Positions 22,707-35,278 of a DNA stretch of 64,000 bases are shown piece by piece. Made by a program: the position numbers and the translations under genes. The DNA comes from Sipunculus nudus (Eukaryota; Annelida; Sipuncula; Golfingiida; Sipunculidae), in the NCBI GenBank assembly GCA_026874595.1, contig CM049322.1, forward strand, positions 37,505,340 through 37,569,339. Direction: 5' to 3'. Numbering within the stretch: the first letter of the stretch is position 1; every line of letters begins with the position of its first letter. Below the pieces are notes generated by a model that saw only the letters and a list, made by a program, of their open reading frames with translations, had not been told where the DNA came from and did not search any database.

Positions 22707-22862
22707 CTATTGGAAAATCAGGTAAATGTAATGTTTGAGGCCGGTATCGGGCAATATTGTATGAGAGGGGTCAATGCAAGGTTGCTCACCTATTGCGCCG
22801 CTCTCTATGTGATCACTCGCTAGCTCTTCTTTGGATCCCGTAACATTCACATAACTGTCCAT
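22707..22862 (-). CDS. Short ORF upstream of LINE ORF2, possible ORF1 remnant
   Basis: A 51-codon minus-strand frame, starting MDSYVNVTGSKEELASDH and ending in TAG, lies 73 bp upstream of the ORF2 start. Its duplicate near 28.5-28.66 kb has a one-base loss that truncates it early. Its position suggests the end of an ORF1 or the 5' region of the LINE. It has no recognisable domain. Confidence 0.25.
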   Translation of the reverse strand: MDSYVNVTGSKEELASDHIESGAIGEQPCIDPSHTILPDTGLKHYIYLIFQ

Positions 22863-23220
22863 TGTCCCAGTTCCTTGTTTACTATTTTTGGGTATCCGTG
22901 GTTCGTTTGGACATTATCCTTGAATCCACCACGATATATATCACGATTTAAGTAAATCACCTTTAAATATCTGCCACTCTTATAGCCCTTCAGAAGCGTG
23001 ACTACTCACTCCGACATGCGGAACCGGAACTTAAACCCATACTGCTCACGCTCTTGCACTATTGGTCACCACAAACGCCAAGTCTTAACAACTGTGTGCT
23101 ATGCATGCGTTGTATTCCTCCCCTTCTTTAAGATCAGGTGCATTCCAATCACCCGTTTTTTTTCAGTTGCCATGGTAACTAGGTGCTAGTTAAGAATAAA
23201 TCTACAAACAAAGGAAGAAA
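22863..23220 (-). other. Probable 5' region of the L1/Tx1-like LINE
   Basis: Sequence immediately upstream of the LINE ORFs on the minus strand, duplicated with copy 2. It has no protein features. The plus-strand 63-codon frame here is present in both copies only because the DNA is duplicated. Confidence 0.3.
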
Positions 23221-25876
23221 GTCTTTTTTTTCAATTCTTCTTGACCTCCATATATGTGCGGCACTGAGCATTAAAAAAAATCCACCCGTAAAAATCGGTA
23301 GTTCTATCAGATAAACAACTTATATCCTGTAGATGTTCATAGGGATATTAATTTACCTAGTTCAACTAGAAAATATGAAAAAATATCTTTTGATGTGCTA
23401 GAACTCTCCAGAAAATCCCCCTCAGTAATGAATGATAAGTAAAGAAACTCAACTTACTATCCAAGAAATAACATAGAGAAACATAGAGAAAAATAAATGA
23501 AGCAGGTATACATATAGTAAGCTTTGAAACTGAAACTGACAGATTAACAGGTTAAAATCTTTTGGTGCAGTTATATCCCAGGAATCAACAAATATATTAG
23601 TTTGTTTAAACAAGAATTATCAGTTTTGGTCCATTTGTTGGTTTGTAAGAACACTTAGCAAACAAGTGACAATGGGTTATGACGCTCAAATGACCACAAG
23701 GCCATTTTAGAGTAACATTTACAACATTTTTATTATCTGAAAGCCACATTGGGATTATCGTTACATGTAATTTTAACCTTTGATTTCTGACACCACAGTC
23801 GATAGGTATATGATGGCTTACACATGATCAGAGTGAATCCATTCATGACTGGTCTATTGCAGTTGTGCAAGAGAAGAATTAGATCAAGGTCACAAATTTT
23901 TAGTTCAGCTGACTATAAGTCATTTGAGTAATAGCGATGGTCCTTCGTTCGTCCGTCCGTTTTGAAACTGTTGGACCCACGAATCCCAAAATGCAATATA
24001 CAGAACTTTAGATGCCCCTCAGTCTCCTAACAAACCGAACACTAGCGTCACCGCGACTTTGTTCCTTCAAGAAATTACGGGGAAAACAATTTCCATATAA
24101 GAAACCATTCACTTCAGGACTGCCTAATATCAAATCAACAAAAGATGTTTTTTTTTTCTTTGGCATTAATATTTATATGTTATGTACTTCTATGTATATG
24201 TAATTAGCATCCACACCGCTCTGCCGTTGAGTCCTTGCAACGGTGCTCCGGGGTCACTAGCTTTAAAGCAAATGTAAAAAAATGTATTGAATTAAAAAAT
24301 AGTATATGATAAAAAGTAAGATCAAATAGTTAAGACATAAATTCTTGCCTCAGGAGAATGGGATATAAAGTGATTCATCATTTCTCTATTTATCATTAAA
24401 TATATATTAATTGTATTTTTTCCCTTTAAGAAACTGTTAAAAGTACTTTTATATGCTTTATGTTTATGGGATTAAGCTGTTATTATCTCAAATATGAAAA
24501 CAACTTATATATTAAGATGCGTAATATTGCAAATGAGTTGAATTTCCAAACTTGTAAACAGTTTGATATAATAAAAAATGAAGATCTAGGGCAAGCTTTT
24601 CTTCATAATTTCTTGAATAGCAGATCGTGAGATAAGATTATCCGGTTTGTTTGTCTATCTGTAAGTCTTTCCATTTTTTAATATTCAGCGACTGCGTATC
24701 TACTTTTTCTTTCTGTCAACACTGTTGCATTAAATTTTATATCAATTGGTTATAGGCAGAGAAGTTTGTAACCCCCACCATTCCCTTTCTCCACTTATTC
24801 AAGTTCTTACACCTGTGCACTGGAGAAATTTGGCTATTATTGCAACTGTAAACATTCTATAAAATTGAAAAAAAAACTAGCATATCAACCAACCATAGCC
24901 TTTATTACCTATTGCTCTCAGACTTTTTTTTCTATTTTTTTTTCTATTATTTTAGATCTTTCATTTCATGGTCAATTACAGCTGAGCACCGCGACCATTG
25001 GGTCCCTTGTCAAGCTGCTCTGTGAAACAAGTTGAAATATTTTGCCTATTTAGTTAGGGGCACAATGTGTTATCCAATTCAGAAGAAATCCTAAAGATGG
25101 TGAATTTAATTCGACTGATTTGATTTGTAGATTAAGATCAAGGTCACCGGTTTTTTTAATTCTTCTGAGAACATGGCCAAAAAAACCAACTGGTGTGTCA
25201 AACTTGACAATATCTTTCAAGGAGAAAGGGTTGGATGGGGTGGGGGTGGGGGGTAATTAACCAACCAGGTTTCAGTAGACTAGAGGAAACTAGAGCTGAG
25301 AAACTGACACATTTGCTGTAATATGGCATATCTATAAAATTTAGGAAAAAATGCATGAAACGTAACAAAATGTGGGTAAGTCTTTATTTAGGGTTTCCAA
25401 AAAGTTTTCTTGAGGAACTCTGAACATCATTCTCAATTTAAACATTTGTTTCTCCATTGTACCTATGATGGTGCTTATTTTCATAAAAATCGATAACAAT
25501 TCATGTGATAGCTAACGAACGAACATCAATATTCATGACATTTGCATGTTTTTATGTGTCCCGCCTCGGCAGATTGTTGATATAAACTGGTGGCGTTGAT
25601 AATACAGGTACATGTATGATTTAACATGAATCCTTTCGTATCTGTTTGATTCCGCTGGTTTGTAATCGAATGATTTCTCCCGTTTACTCGTGATATCACT
25701 TTCACTGTGATCAAAAGCCACGTAGCTTGCAGAAATGCATGCAAAAATTTACCTTATTTTAGGTTTCTAAGGGTGTTTTATCTGTATGGAGTAAAGTCTT
25801 ATTATTACGATGTGTGTCGTGGTAGGGGTCGGTCGGACGGCCGACAAAGACCCATCACTCTAATTCAGCAGTTGGG

Positions 25877-25907
<31 letters not shown>

Positions 25908-26100
25908 TAATATCGAGCTGACCTTAAATGAATATGAACAACTCAAGGTTATTATATTACTTTACAAACTGCGGATTTTACAAACTGCATTTAAACCTCT
26001 GTTATAAGCGCGGTGTTAATTCACGCGTGAACTAAAAAAGCCGAGCATTGGTAAGATAGTTTGAGCGTCAGTGACGCTTACTCCCACGTATTTGAAAGCC
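23221..26100. other. Duplicated non-coding sequence, copy 1
   Basis: AT-rich DNA. It holds a reverse-oriented GTCCGTCCG-type dispersed repeat end (about 23900-23975), a pyrimidine-rich stretch at 24925-24955, and a phrase AGCTGAGCACCGCGACCATTGGGTCCCTTG (24981-25010), a diverged version of which is at 45190. Further on are an F2-like 'TTTAGGTTTCTAAGGGTG' end with GGTCGGTCGGACGG (25757-25842) and an (AAT)n run at 25878-25905. No coding exon is supported in this part. Confidence 0.5.
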
Positions 26101-26101
26101 C

Positions 26102-26103
<2 letters not shown>

Positions 26104-26164
<61 letters not shown>

Positions 26165-26171
26165 TATATAT
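26104..26171. repeat. (TA)n microsatellite, copy 1
   Basis: An uninterrupted TA tract broken once by ACACA. It is longer than the matching tract at 31874-31927, and this accounts for part of the length difference between the duplicate blocks. A GA-rich tract follows at about 26397-26431. Confidence 0.95.
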
Positions 26172-27648
26172 TGGAAGGGGTGCATGTTAAGGCTGGCCGG
26201 ATTCATAATTGAAGCTTGCTGACATATAACTGGATCGCCCCGAAGTATGGATCGCCCTAACCTTATTTCCCACGATTAAGATAACCTTATGTTTATGTTT
26301 TGTTAACCTAACAATACACAGACATATATTAATAAATATGCCCTGTTTGGTTGAGTGTTGTTAAGGACTTCACAGGGTTACATATATAATATATATAGAG
26401 TGAGAGACAGAGAGATAGAAAGAGAGAGAGTGAATGTAAATATTATTGGACACACGTGTGTGTAAGTAGGTAGAAAGACGTTAATTTGAAAACATAGGTA
26501 GGTTATCCTACATGACCCCTTAACACAAAGGTGGTAATAAATCTTCAAATCTTGCCCTCCTTATTCCCCGCTTGGTAATCTTCTTGTGGTGTCATTTACT
26601 CAAGAAAGGTGGTATCATACTGCACTCAAGCTTTCTTCCGCGAGGCGTTATGGATTTTGAAGAAAACATGAGTCACATGCCAAATAACCACGGTGAAAAC
26701 CAAAAATTGGTAAGCTACACTGCACCTTCTTTAAATGCACAAAGAACAAACTAATAGTGATTATTGTCCCGCAACACACCGCCCAATATAGCAACAAAGC
26801 CACATGTCAGAATGTTTACACGTGTTTACACCTTGCGCTTGCTTCGAAACACCGTGATTATATACTCTTACGTTGAATGTAAATTACGAAAATGATTATC
26901 CTTTTTACGCGGTGCTTTTAATCTTGCCATAATGTGAATATCTGTATGATTTCTGATAAAAAATAGCAAAAAATACAGCAGACCCGGGGCACTGCAATTA
27001 ATTATTTGATGGACACTGTAATAATAAATAACTTTATTGCCTTTTTAACATGTTGATATTCTTGTACATTGGTTGATGTTTATAGCGTTTGGTTACAGGC
27101 CTATATGTATCTCTGTTTAAATCAAATATATATGACACACACGCAATATAGACGAACACCTATAAGATAGACTTACTTATAATCACACCAGACGAAAAAG
27201 CCAACGCATGGCGAAAGCTTGAGTGATAAAAAATATATTAGTCTCTCAATAAAGCGTCACTCATACTCTTTACCTACACTTCAGATAAACCGGGCTATTA
27301 TCATTATTTTTTATTATTATTTCTATTATTATACAACTTATATGCATAATTTTTTTTACACAGGATGTGCACCGGATTGTTAGATTGTACTATTCTGTTA
27401 TGATCACAATTTGCCCTGATAAATAAATGTTTAACTCTCTCAAAAGACGTTATACCCCCGATAACCCTCCCCGCCCCATGGAAAGAACGTTCTAACTGTT
27501 AGACACCGTTGGCGCACTAGTTTCAGTAAAATAGATAATTAGGGCTGGGTATCGCCCAAAATTTTCGTTTTGCAATATATTGCGAAAAAATGTTACCATA
27601 TTGTGATATGTATTGCGGTTTTTTTTCATCACACAATTTGTACAAAAT
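26172..27648. other. Duplicated low-copy sequence, copy 1 right part
   Basis: This part has a near-identical partner at 31928-33420 and a diverged relative at about 40040-41600. Shared landmarks are 'GTGGTGTCATTTACTC', 'CTTCGAAACACCGTGATTATATACTC' and 'GGACACCGTTTGG'-like text. It includes the GA-rich tract near 26400. Apart from the possible exon at 26650, no coding sequence is visible. The last 110 bp begin a repeat with 'GGGCTGGGTATCGCCC', cut by the duplication junction. Confidence 0.5.
26650..26709 (+). CDS. Possible small first coding exon, copy 1
   Basis: ATG at 26650 opens MDFEENMSHMPNNHGENQKL, directly followed by a consensus splice donor GTAAGC at 26710-26715. The duplicate at 32422-32481 is identical in this frame and keeps the donor. 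The diverged third relative (about 40220) has the similar start MSQMPYNHG but then a stop and no donor. This may be coincidence within a repeat; no partner exon is recognised downstream. Confidence 0.2.
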
Positions 27649-27654
27649 ATTCGT

Positions 27655-28430
27655 TCTCTTTTTTTTCTGTGCTGAATATTTTATTGTAACACCTCTAATT
27701 ACACATTTTAAGGTATCCCAGAGTAAATCAGGTTTCGTCTTCGGATTATCTTCTTTCACTCTCTCTATATTTTTTTTAGTTATTTTTATATATTTTGAGT
27801 CATCTAACAGAGAGCAATTGAACTTCCAAATTCCAAGACCGCGAGTATTTTCTGTTTCAGGTAAATTCTCTTTCATCAGGATGATAATGCATCCAAATAT
27901 CTATCATATCGAACCCATTACACCATTACTTTAATATGGCTCTCGACTGTTTATGGGACATATTCTGACTTCCATACTTATCCTTTTCGTTGTCTATAAC
28001 TAAATTAAAATTCCCTCCCATGATACATTTATCATTTGATATAACATTAATTTTTCTATCACATTTTAAAGAAGATTGGATCATCACTATTCGGACCATA
28101 TATGACAGACAGAGTTACTCTATGATCCCCTAACGTTATATCGCACACAATAAAACCTTTATTTTTATCTACTATAGTTTCCTGAATTTCTGCTCCTACC
28201 GAATTTTTATTTAACAGATAAACTCCTCTTGCATTTGATTTCCCGTGAGCAAACACAATTTTTCCTCCCCACTCAGCTCGCCGTAACGCTTAATTCTTTT
28301 TAGTACTGTGGGTTTCTTGTAAGAATATCAGCTGATCTGTTCTGTTATTTAACCAATAAAAAAGCTCTCTTGTTTTGTTATAATTTGCAATCCCTCTAAC
28401 ATTTAAAGTAAAAATTCTTATATCTGACAT
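27655..28430 (-). pseudogene. L1/Tx1-like LINE endonuclease fragment in copy 2
   Basis: The duplicated 5' end of the LINE ORF2. The start codon is at 28430 on the minus strand, with the same endonuclease motifs ('GVYLLNKNS', 'VIYGPNSDD') and an internal stop like that of copy 1. The 139-bp loss removes the region just after the endonuclease, and the reverse transcriptase is absent because the duplication begins downstream of it. Non-functional. Confidence 0.8.
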
Positions 28431-31400
28431 ATGAATATAAATTCCTTTTTTCTATACGCTTTACAGCAGTCCAAATTTTCCAGGTATATTAATACATTTT
28501 TTTTCTATTTGGATAATCAAGTAAATGTAATGTTTGAGGCCGGTATCGGGCAATATTGTATGAGAGGGGTCAATGCAAGGTTGCTCACCTATTGCGCGCT
28601 CTCTATGTGATCACTCGGTAGCTCTTCTTTGGATCCCGAAACATTCACATAACTGTCCATTGTCCCAGTTCCTTGTTTACTATTTTTGGGTATCCGTAGT
28701 TCGTTTGGACAATATCCTTGAATCCACCACGATATATATCACATTTTAAGTAAATCACCTTTAAATATCTGCCACTCTTAAAGCCCTTCAGAAGCGTGAC
28801 TACTCACTCCGACATGCGGTACCGGAACTTAAACCCATACTGCTCACGCTCTTGCACTATTGGTCACCACAAACGCCAAGTCTTAACAACTGTATGCTAT
28901 GCATGCGTTGTATTCCTCCCCTTCTTTAAGATCAGGTGCATTCCAATCACCCGTTTTTTTTCAGTTGCCATGGTAACTAGGTGCTAGTTAAGAATAAATC
29001 TACAAACAAAGGAAGTAAGTCTTTTTTTTCAATTCTTCTTTACCTCCATATATGTGCGGCACTGAGCATTAAAAAAAATCCACCCGTAAAAATCGGTAGT
29101 TCTATCAGATAAACAACTTATATCCTGTAGATGTTCATAGGGATATTAATTTACCTAGTTCAACTAGAAAATATGAAAAAATATCTTTTCTCCAGAAAAT
29201 CCCCCTCAGTAATGAATGATAAGTAAAGAAACTCAACTTACTATCCAAGAAATAACATAGAGAAACATAGAGAAAAATAAATGAAGCAGGTATACATATA
29301 GTAAGCTTTGAAACTGAAACTGACAGATTAACAGGTTAAAATCTTTTGGTGCAGTTATATCCCAGGAATCAACAAATATATTAGTTTGTTTAAACAAGAA
29401 TTATCAGTTTTGGTCCATTTGTTGGTTTGTAAGAACACTTAGCAAACAAGTGACAATAGTTATGACGCTCAAATGACCACAAGGCCATTTTAGCTTAACA
29501 TTTACAACATTTTTATTATCTGAAAGCCACATTGGGATTATCGTTACATGTAATTTTAACCTTTGATTTCTGACACCACAGTCGATAGGTAATTGATGGC
29601 TCACACATGATCAGAGTGAATCCATTCATGACTGGTCTATTGCAGTTGTGCAAGAGAAGAATTAGATCAAGGTCACAAATTTTTAGTTCAGCTGACTATA
29701 AGTCATTTGAGTTATAGCGATGGTCCTTCGTTCGTCCGTCCGTTTTGAAACTGTTGGACCCACGAATCCAAAAATGCAACATACAGAACTTTAGATGTCC
29801 CTCAGTCTCCTAACAAACCGAACACTAGCGTCACCGCGACTTTGTTCCTTCAAGAAACTACGGGGAAAACAATTTCCATATAAGAAACCATTCACTTCAG
29901 GACTGCCTAATATCAAATCAACAAAAGATGTTTTTTTTTCTTCTTTGGCATTAATATTTATATTTAATGTACTTCTATGTATATGTAATTAGCATCCACA
30001 CCGCTCTGCCGTTGAGTCCTTGCACCTGTGCTCCGGGGTCACTAGCTTTAAAGCAAATGTAAAAAAATGTATTGAATTAAAAAATAGTATATGATAAAAA
30101 GTAAGATCAAATAGTTAAGACATAAATTCTTGCTTCAGGAGAATGGGACATAAAGTGATTCATCATTTCTCTATTTATCATTAAATATATATTAATTGTA
30201 TTTTTTCCCTTTAAGAAACTGTTAAAAGTACTTTTATATGCTTTATGTTTATGGGATTAAGCTGTTATTATCTCAAATATGAAAACAACTTATATATTAA
30301 GATGCGTAATATTGCAAATGAGTTGAATTTCCAAACTTGTAAACAGTTTGATATAATAAAAAATGAAGATCTAGGGCAAGCTTTTCTTCATAATTTCTTG
30401 AATAGCAGATCGTGAGATAAGATTATCCGGTTTGTTTGTCTATCTGTTAGCCTTTCCATTTTTTAATATTCAGCAAGTGCGTATCTACTTTTCCTTCTGT
30501 CAGCACTGTTGCATTAAATTTTATATCAATTGGTTATAGGCAGAGAAGTTTGTGACCCCCACCATTCCCTTTCTCTACTTATTCAAGTTCTTACACCTGT
30601 GCACTGGAGAAATTTGGCTATTATTGCAACTGTAAACATTCTATAAAATTGAAAAAAAACTAGCATATCAACCAACCATAGCCTTTATTACCTATTGCTC
30701 TCAGACTTTTTTTTCTATTTTTTTTTCTATTATTTTAGATCTTTCATTTCATGGTCAATTACAGCTGAGCACCGCGACCATTGGGTCCCTTGTCAAGCTG
30801 CTCTGTGAAACAAGTTGAAATATTTTGCCTATTAAATTAGGGGCACATTATGTTATCCAATTCAGAAGAAATCCTAAAGATGGGGAATTTACTTCGACTG
30901 ATTTGATTTGTAGATCAAGATCAAGGTCACCGTTTTTTTTAATTCTTCTGAGAACATGGCCAAAAAAAAACCAACTGGTGTGTCAAACTTGACAATATCT
31001 TTCAAGGAGAAAGGGTGGGGTGGTGGGGGGGATAATTAACCAACCAGGTTTCAGTAGACTAGAGGAAACTAGAGCTGAGAAACTGACACATTTGCTGTAA
31101 TATGGCATATCTATAAAATTTAGGAAAAAATGCATGAAAAGTAGAAAAATGTAGGTAAGTCCTTATTTAGGGTTTCCAAAAAGTTTTCTTTAGGAACTCT
31201 GAACATTATTCTCAATTTAAACATTTGTTTCTCCATTGTGCCTATGATGGTGCTTATTTTTATAAATATCGATAACAATTCATGTGATAGCTAACGAACG
31301 AACATCAATATTCATGACATTTGCATGTTTTTATGTGTCCCGCCTCGGCAGATTGTTGATATAAACTGGTGGCGTTGATAATACAGGTACATGTATGATT

Positions 31401-31655
31401 TAACATGAATCCTTTCGTATCTGTTTGATTCCGCTGGTTTGTAATCGAATGATTTCTCCCGTTTACTCGTGATATCACTTTCACTGTGATCAAAAGCCAC
31501 GTAGCTTGCAGAAATGCATGCAAAAATATACCTTATTTTAGGTTTCTAAGTGTGTTTTATCTGTATGGAGTAAAGTCTTATTATTACGATGTGTGTCGTG
31601 GTAGGGGTCGGTCGGACGGCCGACAAAGACCCATCACTCTAATTCAGCAGTTGGG

Positions 31656-31686
<31 letters not shown>

Positions 31687-31872
31687 TAATATCGAGCTGA
31701 CCTTAAATGAATATGAACAACTCAAGGTTATTATATTACTTTACAAACTGCGGGTTTTACAAACTGCATTTAAACCTCTGTTATAAGCGCGGTGTTAATT
31801 CACGCGTGAACTAAAAAAGCCGAGCATTGGTAAGAGCGTCAGTGACGCTTACTCCCACGTATTTGAAAGCCC

Positions 31873-31873
<1 letters not shown>
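28431..31873. other. Duplicated non-coding sequence, copy 2
   Basis: This stretch matches 22634-26103 with the same repeat remnants: a reverse GTCCGTCCG block at about 29725-29745, GGTCGGTCGGACGG at about 31607-31620 and (AAT)n at about 31654-31682. No additional features are recognised. Confidence 0.5.

Positions 31874-31927
<54 letters not shown>
31874..31927. repeat. (TA)n microsatellite, copy 2
   Basis: An uninterrupted TA tract, the shorter counterpart of 26104-26171. A GA-rich tract follows at about 32164-32203. Confidence 0.95.
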
Positions 31928-31932
<5 letters not shown>

Positions 31933-32421
31933 AGGGGTGCATGTTAAGGCTGGCCGGATTCATAATTGAAGCTTGCTTAACTGGTACTGACATATAACTG
32001 GATCGCCCCGAAGTATGGATCGCCCTAACCTTATTTCCCACGATTAAGATAACCTTATGTTTATGGTTTGTTAACCTAACAATACACAGACATATATTAA
32101 TAAATATGCCCTGTTTGGTTGAGTGTTGTTAAGGACTGCACAGGGGTACATATATAATATATATAGAGTGAGAGACAGAGAGAGAGAAAGAGAGAGAGAG
32201 AGTGAATGTAAATATTATTGGACACACGTGTGTGTAAGTAGGTAGAAAGGCGTTAATTTGAAATCATAGGTAGGTTATCTTACATGACGCCTTAACACAA
32301 AGGTGGTAATAAATCTTCAAATCTTGCCCTCCTAATTCCCCGCTTGGTAATCTTCTTGTGGTGTCATTTACTCAAGAAAGGTGGTATCATACTGCACTCA
32401 AGCTTTCTTCCGCGAGGCGTT

Positions 32422-32481
32422 ATGGATTTTGAAGAAAACATGAGTCACATGCCAAATAACCACGGTGAAAACCAAAAATTG
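32422..32481 (+). CDS. Possible small first coding exon, copy 2
   Basis: The duplicate of 26650-26709: same 20 codons and same GTAAGC donor at 32482. Preservation between copies says little because the duplication is recent. Confidence 0.2.
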
Positions 32482-33314
32482 GTAAGCTACACTGCACCTT
32501 CTTTAAATGCACACAGAACAAACTAATGGTGATTATTGTCCCGCAACACACCGCCCAATATAGCAACAAAGCCACATGTCAGAATGTTTACACGTGTTTA
32601 CACCTTGCGCTTGCTTCGAAACACCGTGATTATATACTCTTACGTTGAATGTAAATTACGAAAATGATTATCCTTTTACGCGGTGCTTTTAATCTTGCCA
32701 TAATGTGAATATCTGTATGATTTCTGATAAAAAATAGCAAAAACTACAGCGGACCCGGGGCACTGCAATTAATTATTTGATGGACACTGTAATAATAAAT
32801 AACTTTATTGCCCTTTTTACATGTTGATATTCTTGTACATTGGTTGATGTTTATAGCGTTTGGTTACAGGCCTATATGTATCTCTGTTTAAATCAAATAT
32901 ATATGACACACACGCAATATAGACGAACACCTATAAGATAGACTTACTTATAATCACACCTGACGAAAAAGCCAACGAATGGCGAAAGCTTGAGTGATAA
33001 AAAATATATTAGTCTCTCAATAAAGCGTCACTCATACTCGTTACCTACACTTCAGATTAACCGGGCTATTATCATTATTTTTTATTATTATTTCTATTAT
33101 TATACAACGTATATGCATATTTTTTTTACACAGGATGTGCACCGGATTGTTAGGATTGACTATTCTGTTATGATCACAATTTGCCCTGATAAATAAATGT
33201 TTAACTCTCTCGACCAGACGTTATACCCCCGATAACCCTCCCCGCCCCATGTAAAAAAGAACGTTCTAACTGTTAGACACCGTTGGCGCACTAGTTTCAG
33301 TAAAATAGATAATT

Positions 33315-34490
33315 AGGGCTGAGTATCGCCCAAAATTTTCGTATTGCAATATATTGCGAAAAAATGTTACCGTATTGTGATATGTATTACGGTTTTTTTA
33401 TCACACAATTTGTACAAAATAAGTGTATTTTCTCGTATATAGAACACATATTACGTTATTAATTCATTATTATGTAAAAATAATGATACAATGAATATAT
33501 ATAAAGGTCAGTTAATATCACAGGAAGTAAATCAAAAATTGCCTTGTAAAATATTTTATAATTTTTATCAGAACTCAAAGAAACATTGAATTTTGATACC
33601 TGATCTCCCCGCAGTTACACATAATGTAAGATCGAACAATTGAAGGCCCTATTCCGATATTTTACCTTTATAAACTAAAGGTAATTCCTTGGAACTTTTG
33701 TAAATTGGGCCAAAAAGTGTGGGTATCACCGCAGACAGGCTTTTTTATTCATATCGACGGGTTTATAATATGTAGGGTCCCTCAAAAATAATAAAAAACA
33801 CTTTCTACCATTACATCTGTCGGCAAGTTAAAGCGAGAGCTTTACTAATGGCGTTGTGCAATAAGTGACATTTTTACCTTTGCGTAAATTCAACCTACCA
33901 TTTCACCTCGGGCTACATTTTTATTCCGTTTGTCAACATTGCTGTGTTTACAAACACGTTGTTGATAAATGAGTTCATGCATCCTTCCCATATGAACTTT
34001 TCATAATCAGGATTACAATTAGACCATTAATACATAAACAGAGGAAACCAGTTATCACATAAATTCTTTTCCAATAAGTAGGTAAATGGGCATCTTTAAT
34101 AAGTTATAGTTATTTTGATAGTGTTCGGCACATCTTTCTTCTGATACGACTTGTTTTACTTTTTTATTCCAATAAGTCAGCGAGTGGATATTTAAATTAC
34201 TTGTGATCATTTAGTCAATCATTCCTACTCGAAAATTCTCAAGTAATCGGCCTGAGGAGTGTCTCAGCTTGAATACAGTTTTCACTTTCATCTTTTCACT
34301 TTATTCAACCAGATTCAGACGTCGGAAACTTCAGTTCACTATGATAGTTCAACAGTTCAGTTTCAGTTTAGTTTTAAAAATGATTGAAAATATATTTATA
34401 TCAACCATATTACGATACATAATAAACGATTCACGGTTTCATGATATACCGAAATACCGATATATCGAAAATATCGCACACCTGAAGTTA
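33315..34490. repeat. Possible non-autonomous element with ATATCG-rich ends
   Basis: The left part begins near 'GGGCTGAGTATCGCCC' with 'GCAATATATTGCG'. Near 34440-34480 the text 'GATATACCGAAATACCG' and 'ATATCGAAAATATCGCAC' gives a loosely complementary right end, which suggests a DNA-transposon derivative with degenerate inverted ends. Part of it (33422-33610) has a diverged relative at about 43675-43850. Boundaries and class are uncertain, and no transposase is encoded. Confidence 0.3.
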
Positions 34491-35278
34491 TAACGGAATA
34501 GTTTTTTGTCGAAGGCTTAATGATTGGGATATAGATAACACATGACTTTAAGGTGACCAGGCCTGTTTACACAACTTCCAATGGTGGTAGAAAATGAATT
34601 TATCTATATATATATGTTACACGAACAAAATATAAATGTTTATGTTACCTTGGTTGCAAGAGCACTTTCAGGTAATAAAATTTAAATGGCTTTATTAATT
34701 TATACACTCATGACTGGCTCATGAATTTATATTGTTTACAAACAGGAGATAAAGTGTACGATGCAAGAAGAACTTTTTAACTGGCTGAACCAATAAATTC
34801 GTATTATATCTGTATTAACGGGTGTTTCAATATGGCGGCCGATGTCTTCTGCCATTAAATTGGTGTCGTCAATCTAGTTATATAATTAGAACAGTGGTCC
34901 AAATCGTGATCTGTGCCTTGACACACACAACACACACACACACACATATATATATACCTTCGAATGTTAAAAACACTTGTCTCTTTCAAAGCCCATTTTA
35001 TCAATTTGTTGTTAGCATATTGTCGAGCGGATAACTATTGATTAGCATAAGAAAAGTGCAATTGGTGATGCAAGCATGAAACTTTTCACAAAGGATCTTA
35101 ATGTTACCTCGATTAAAAGTGACGGCATCGCCACTGAAAATTCCGCCAATTTCAAAGATTGCCTCTATTTTTTAAAATGACGCCAATGATATCTTTATAT
35201 GTTTACATCTATAAACAGGTTTACAGAGCAGTGATTTATGAAAATATATTAACATTGTCAGCCGTTTCTTTGATTTTT
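34491..35278. other. Unannotated sequence with a (CA)n-(TA)n microsatellite
   Basis: A CA-rich then TA microsatellite is at about 34920-34957. The rest has no recognised gene; the frame at 34822-35034 runs through the microsatellite and is accidental. Confidence 0.5.

Larger units (their letters stand above)
21712..27649. repeat. Tandem duplication, copy 1 (5.9 kb)
   Basis: This block is directly repeated at 27649-33421. Matching landmarks sit at steadily related offsets of 5,937 (near 21716), 5,798 (near 23000), 5,783 (near 24012), 5,779 (near 25526) and 5,772 (near 26572). The offset shrinks through small deletions and the shorter TA tract in copy 2. Copies look nearly identical over long stretches. 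The left edge lies inside the LINE and the right edge about 110 bp into a 'GGGCTGGGTATCGCC' element. Short microhomology (TATT/AAT) sits at the join. Confidence 0.95.
27649..33421. repeat. Tandem duplication, copy 2 (5.8 kb)
   Basis: The direct repeat of 21712-27649. Relative to copy 1 it lacks about 139 bp (copy 1 positions about 21920-22058, at 27857 here) and has a shorter TA tract and scattered substitutions and indels. It retains the original right flank, since the 'GGGCTGAGTATCGCC' element continues past 33421, whereas copy 1 retains the original left flank (the rest of the LINE). Confidence 0.95.

Noticed and set aside
22998-23189. 63-codon plus-strand frame present in both tandem copies
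   Set aside because: It lies opposite the LINE 5' region. Conservation between copies only reflects recent duplication, and it has no domain.
25526-25744. Two overlapping minus-strand frames conserved at 31305-31523
   Set aside because: Both frames are conserved equally because the DNA is duplicated. There is no domain, and part of the sequence overlaps a dispersed repeat.
32960-32987. Hammerhead-like core CTGACGA...GAAA in copy 2
   Set aside because: A short stem (GCCA/TGGC) lies between, but three unpaired A precede it, stem III and a cleavage site are not visible, copy 1 has CAGACGA, and the context is otherwise an ordinary repeat.
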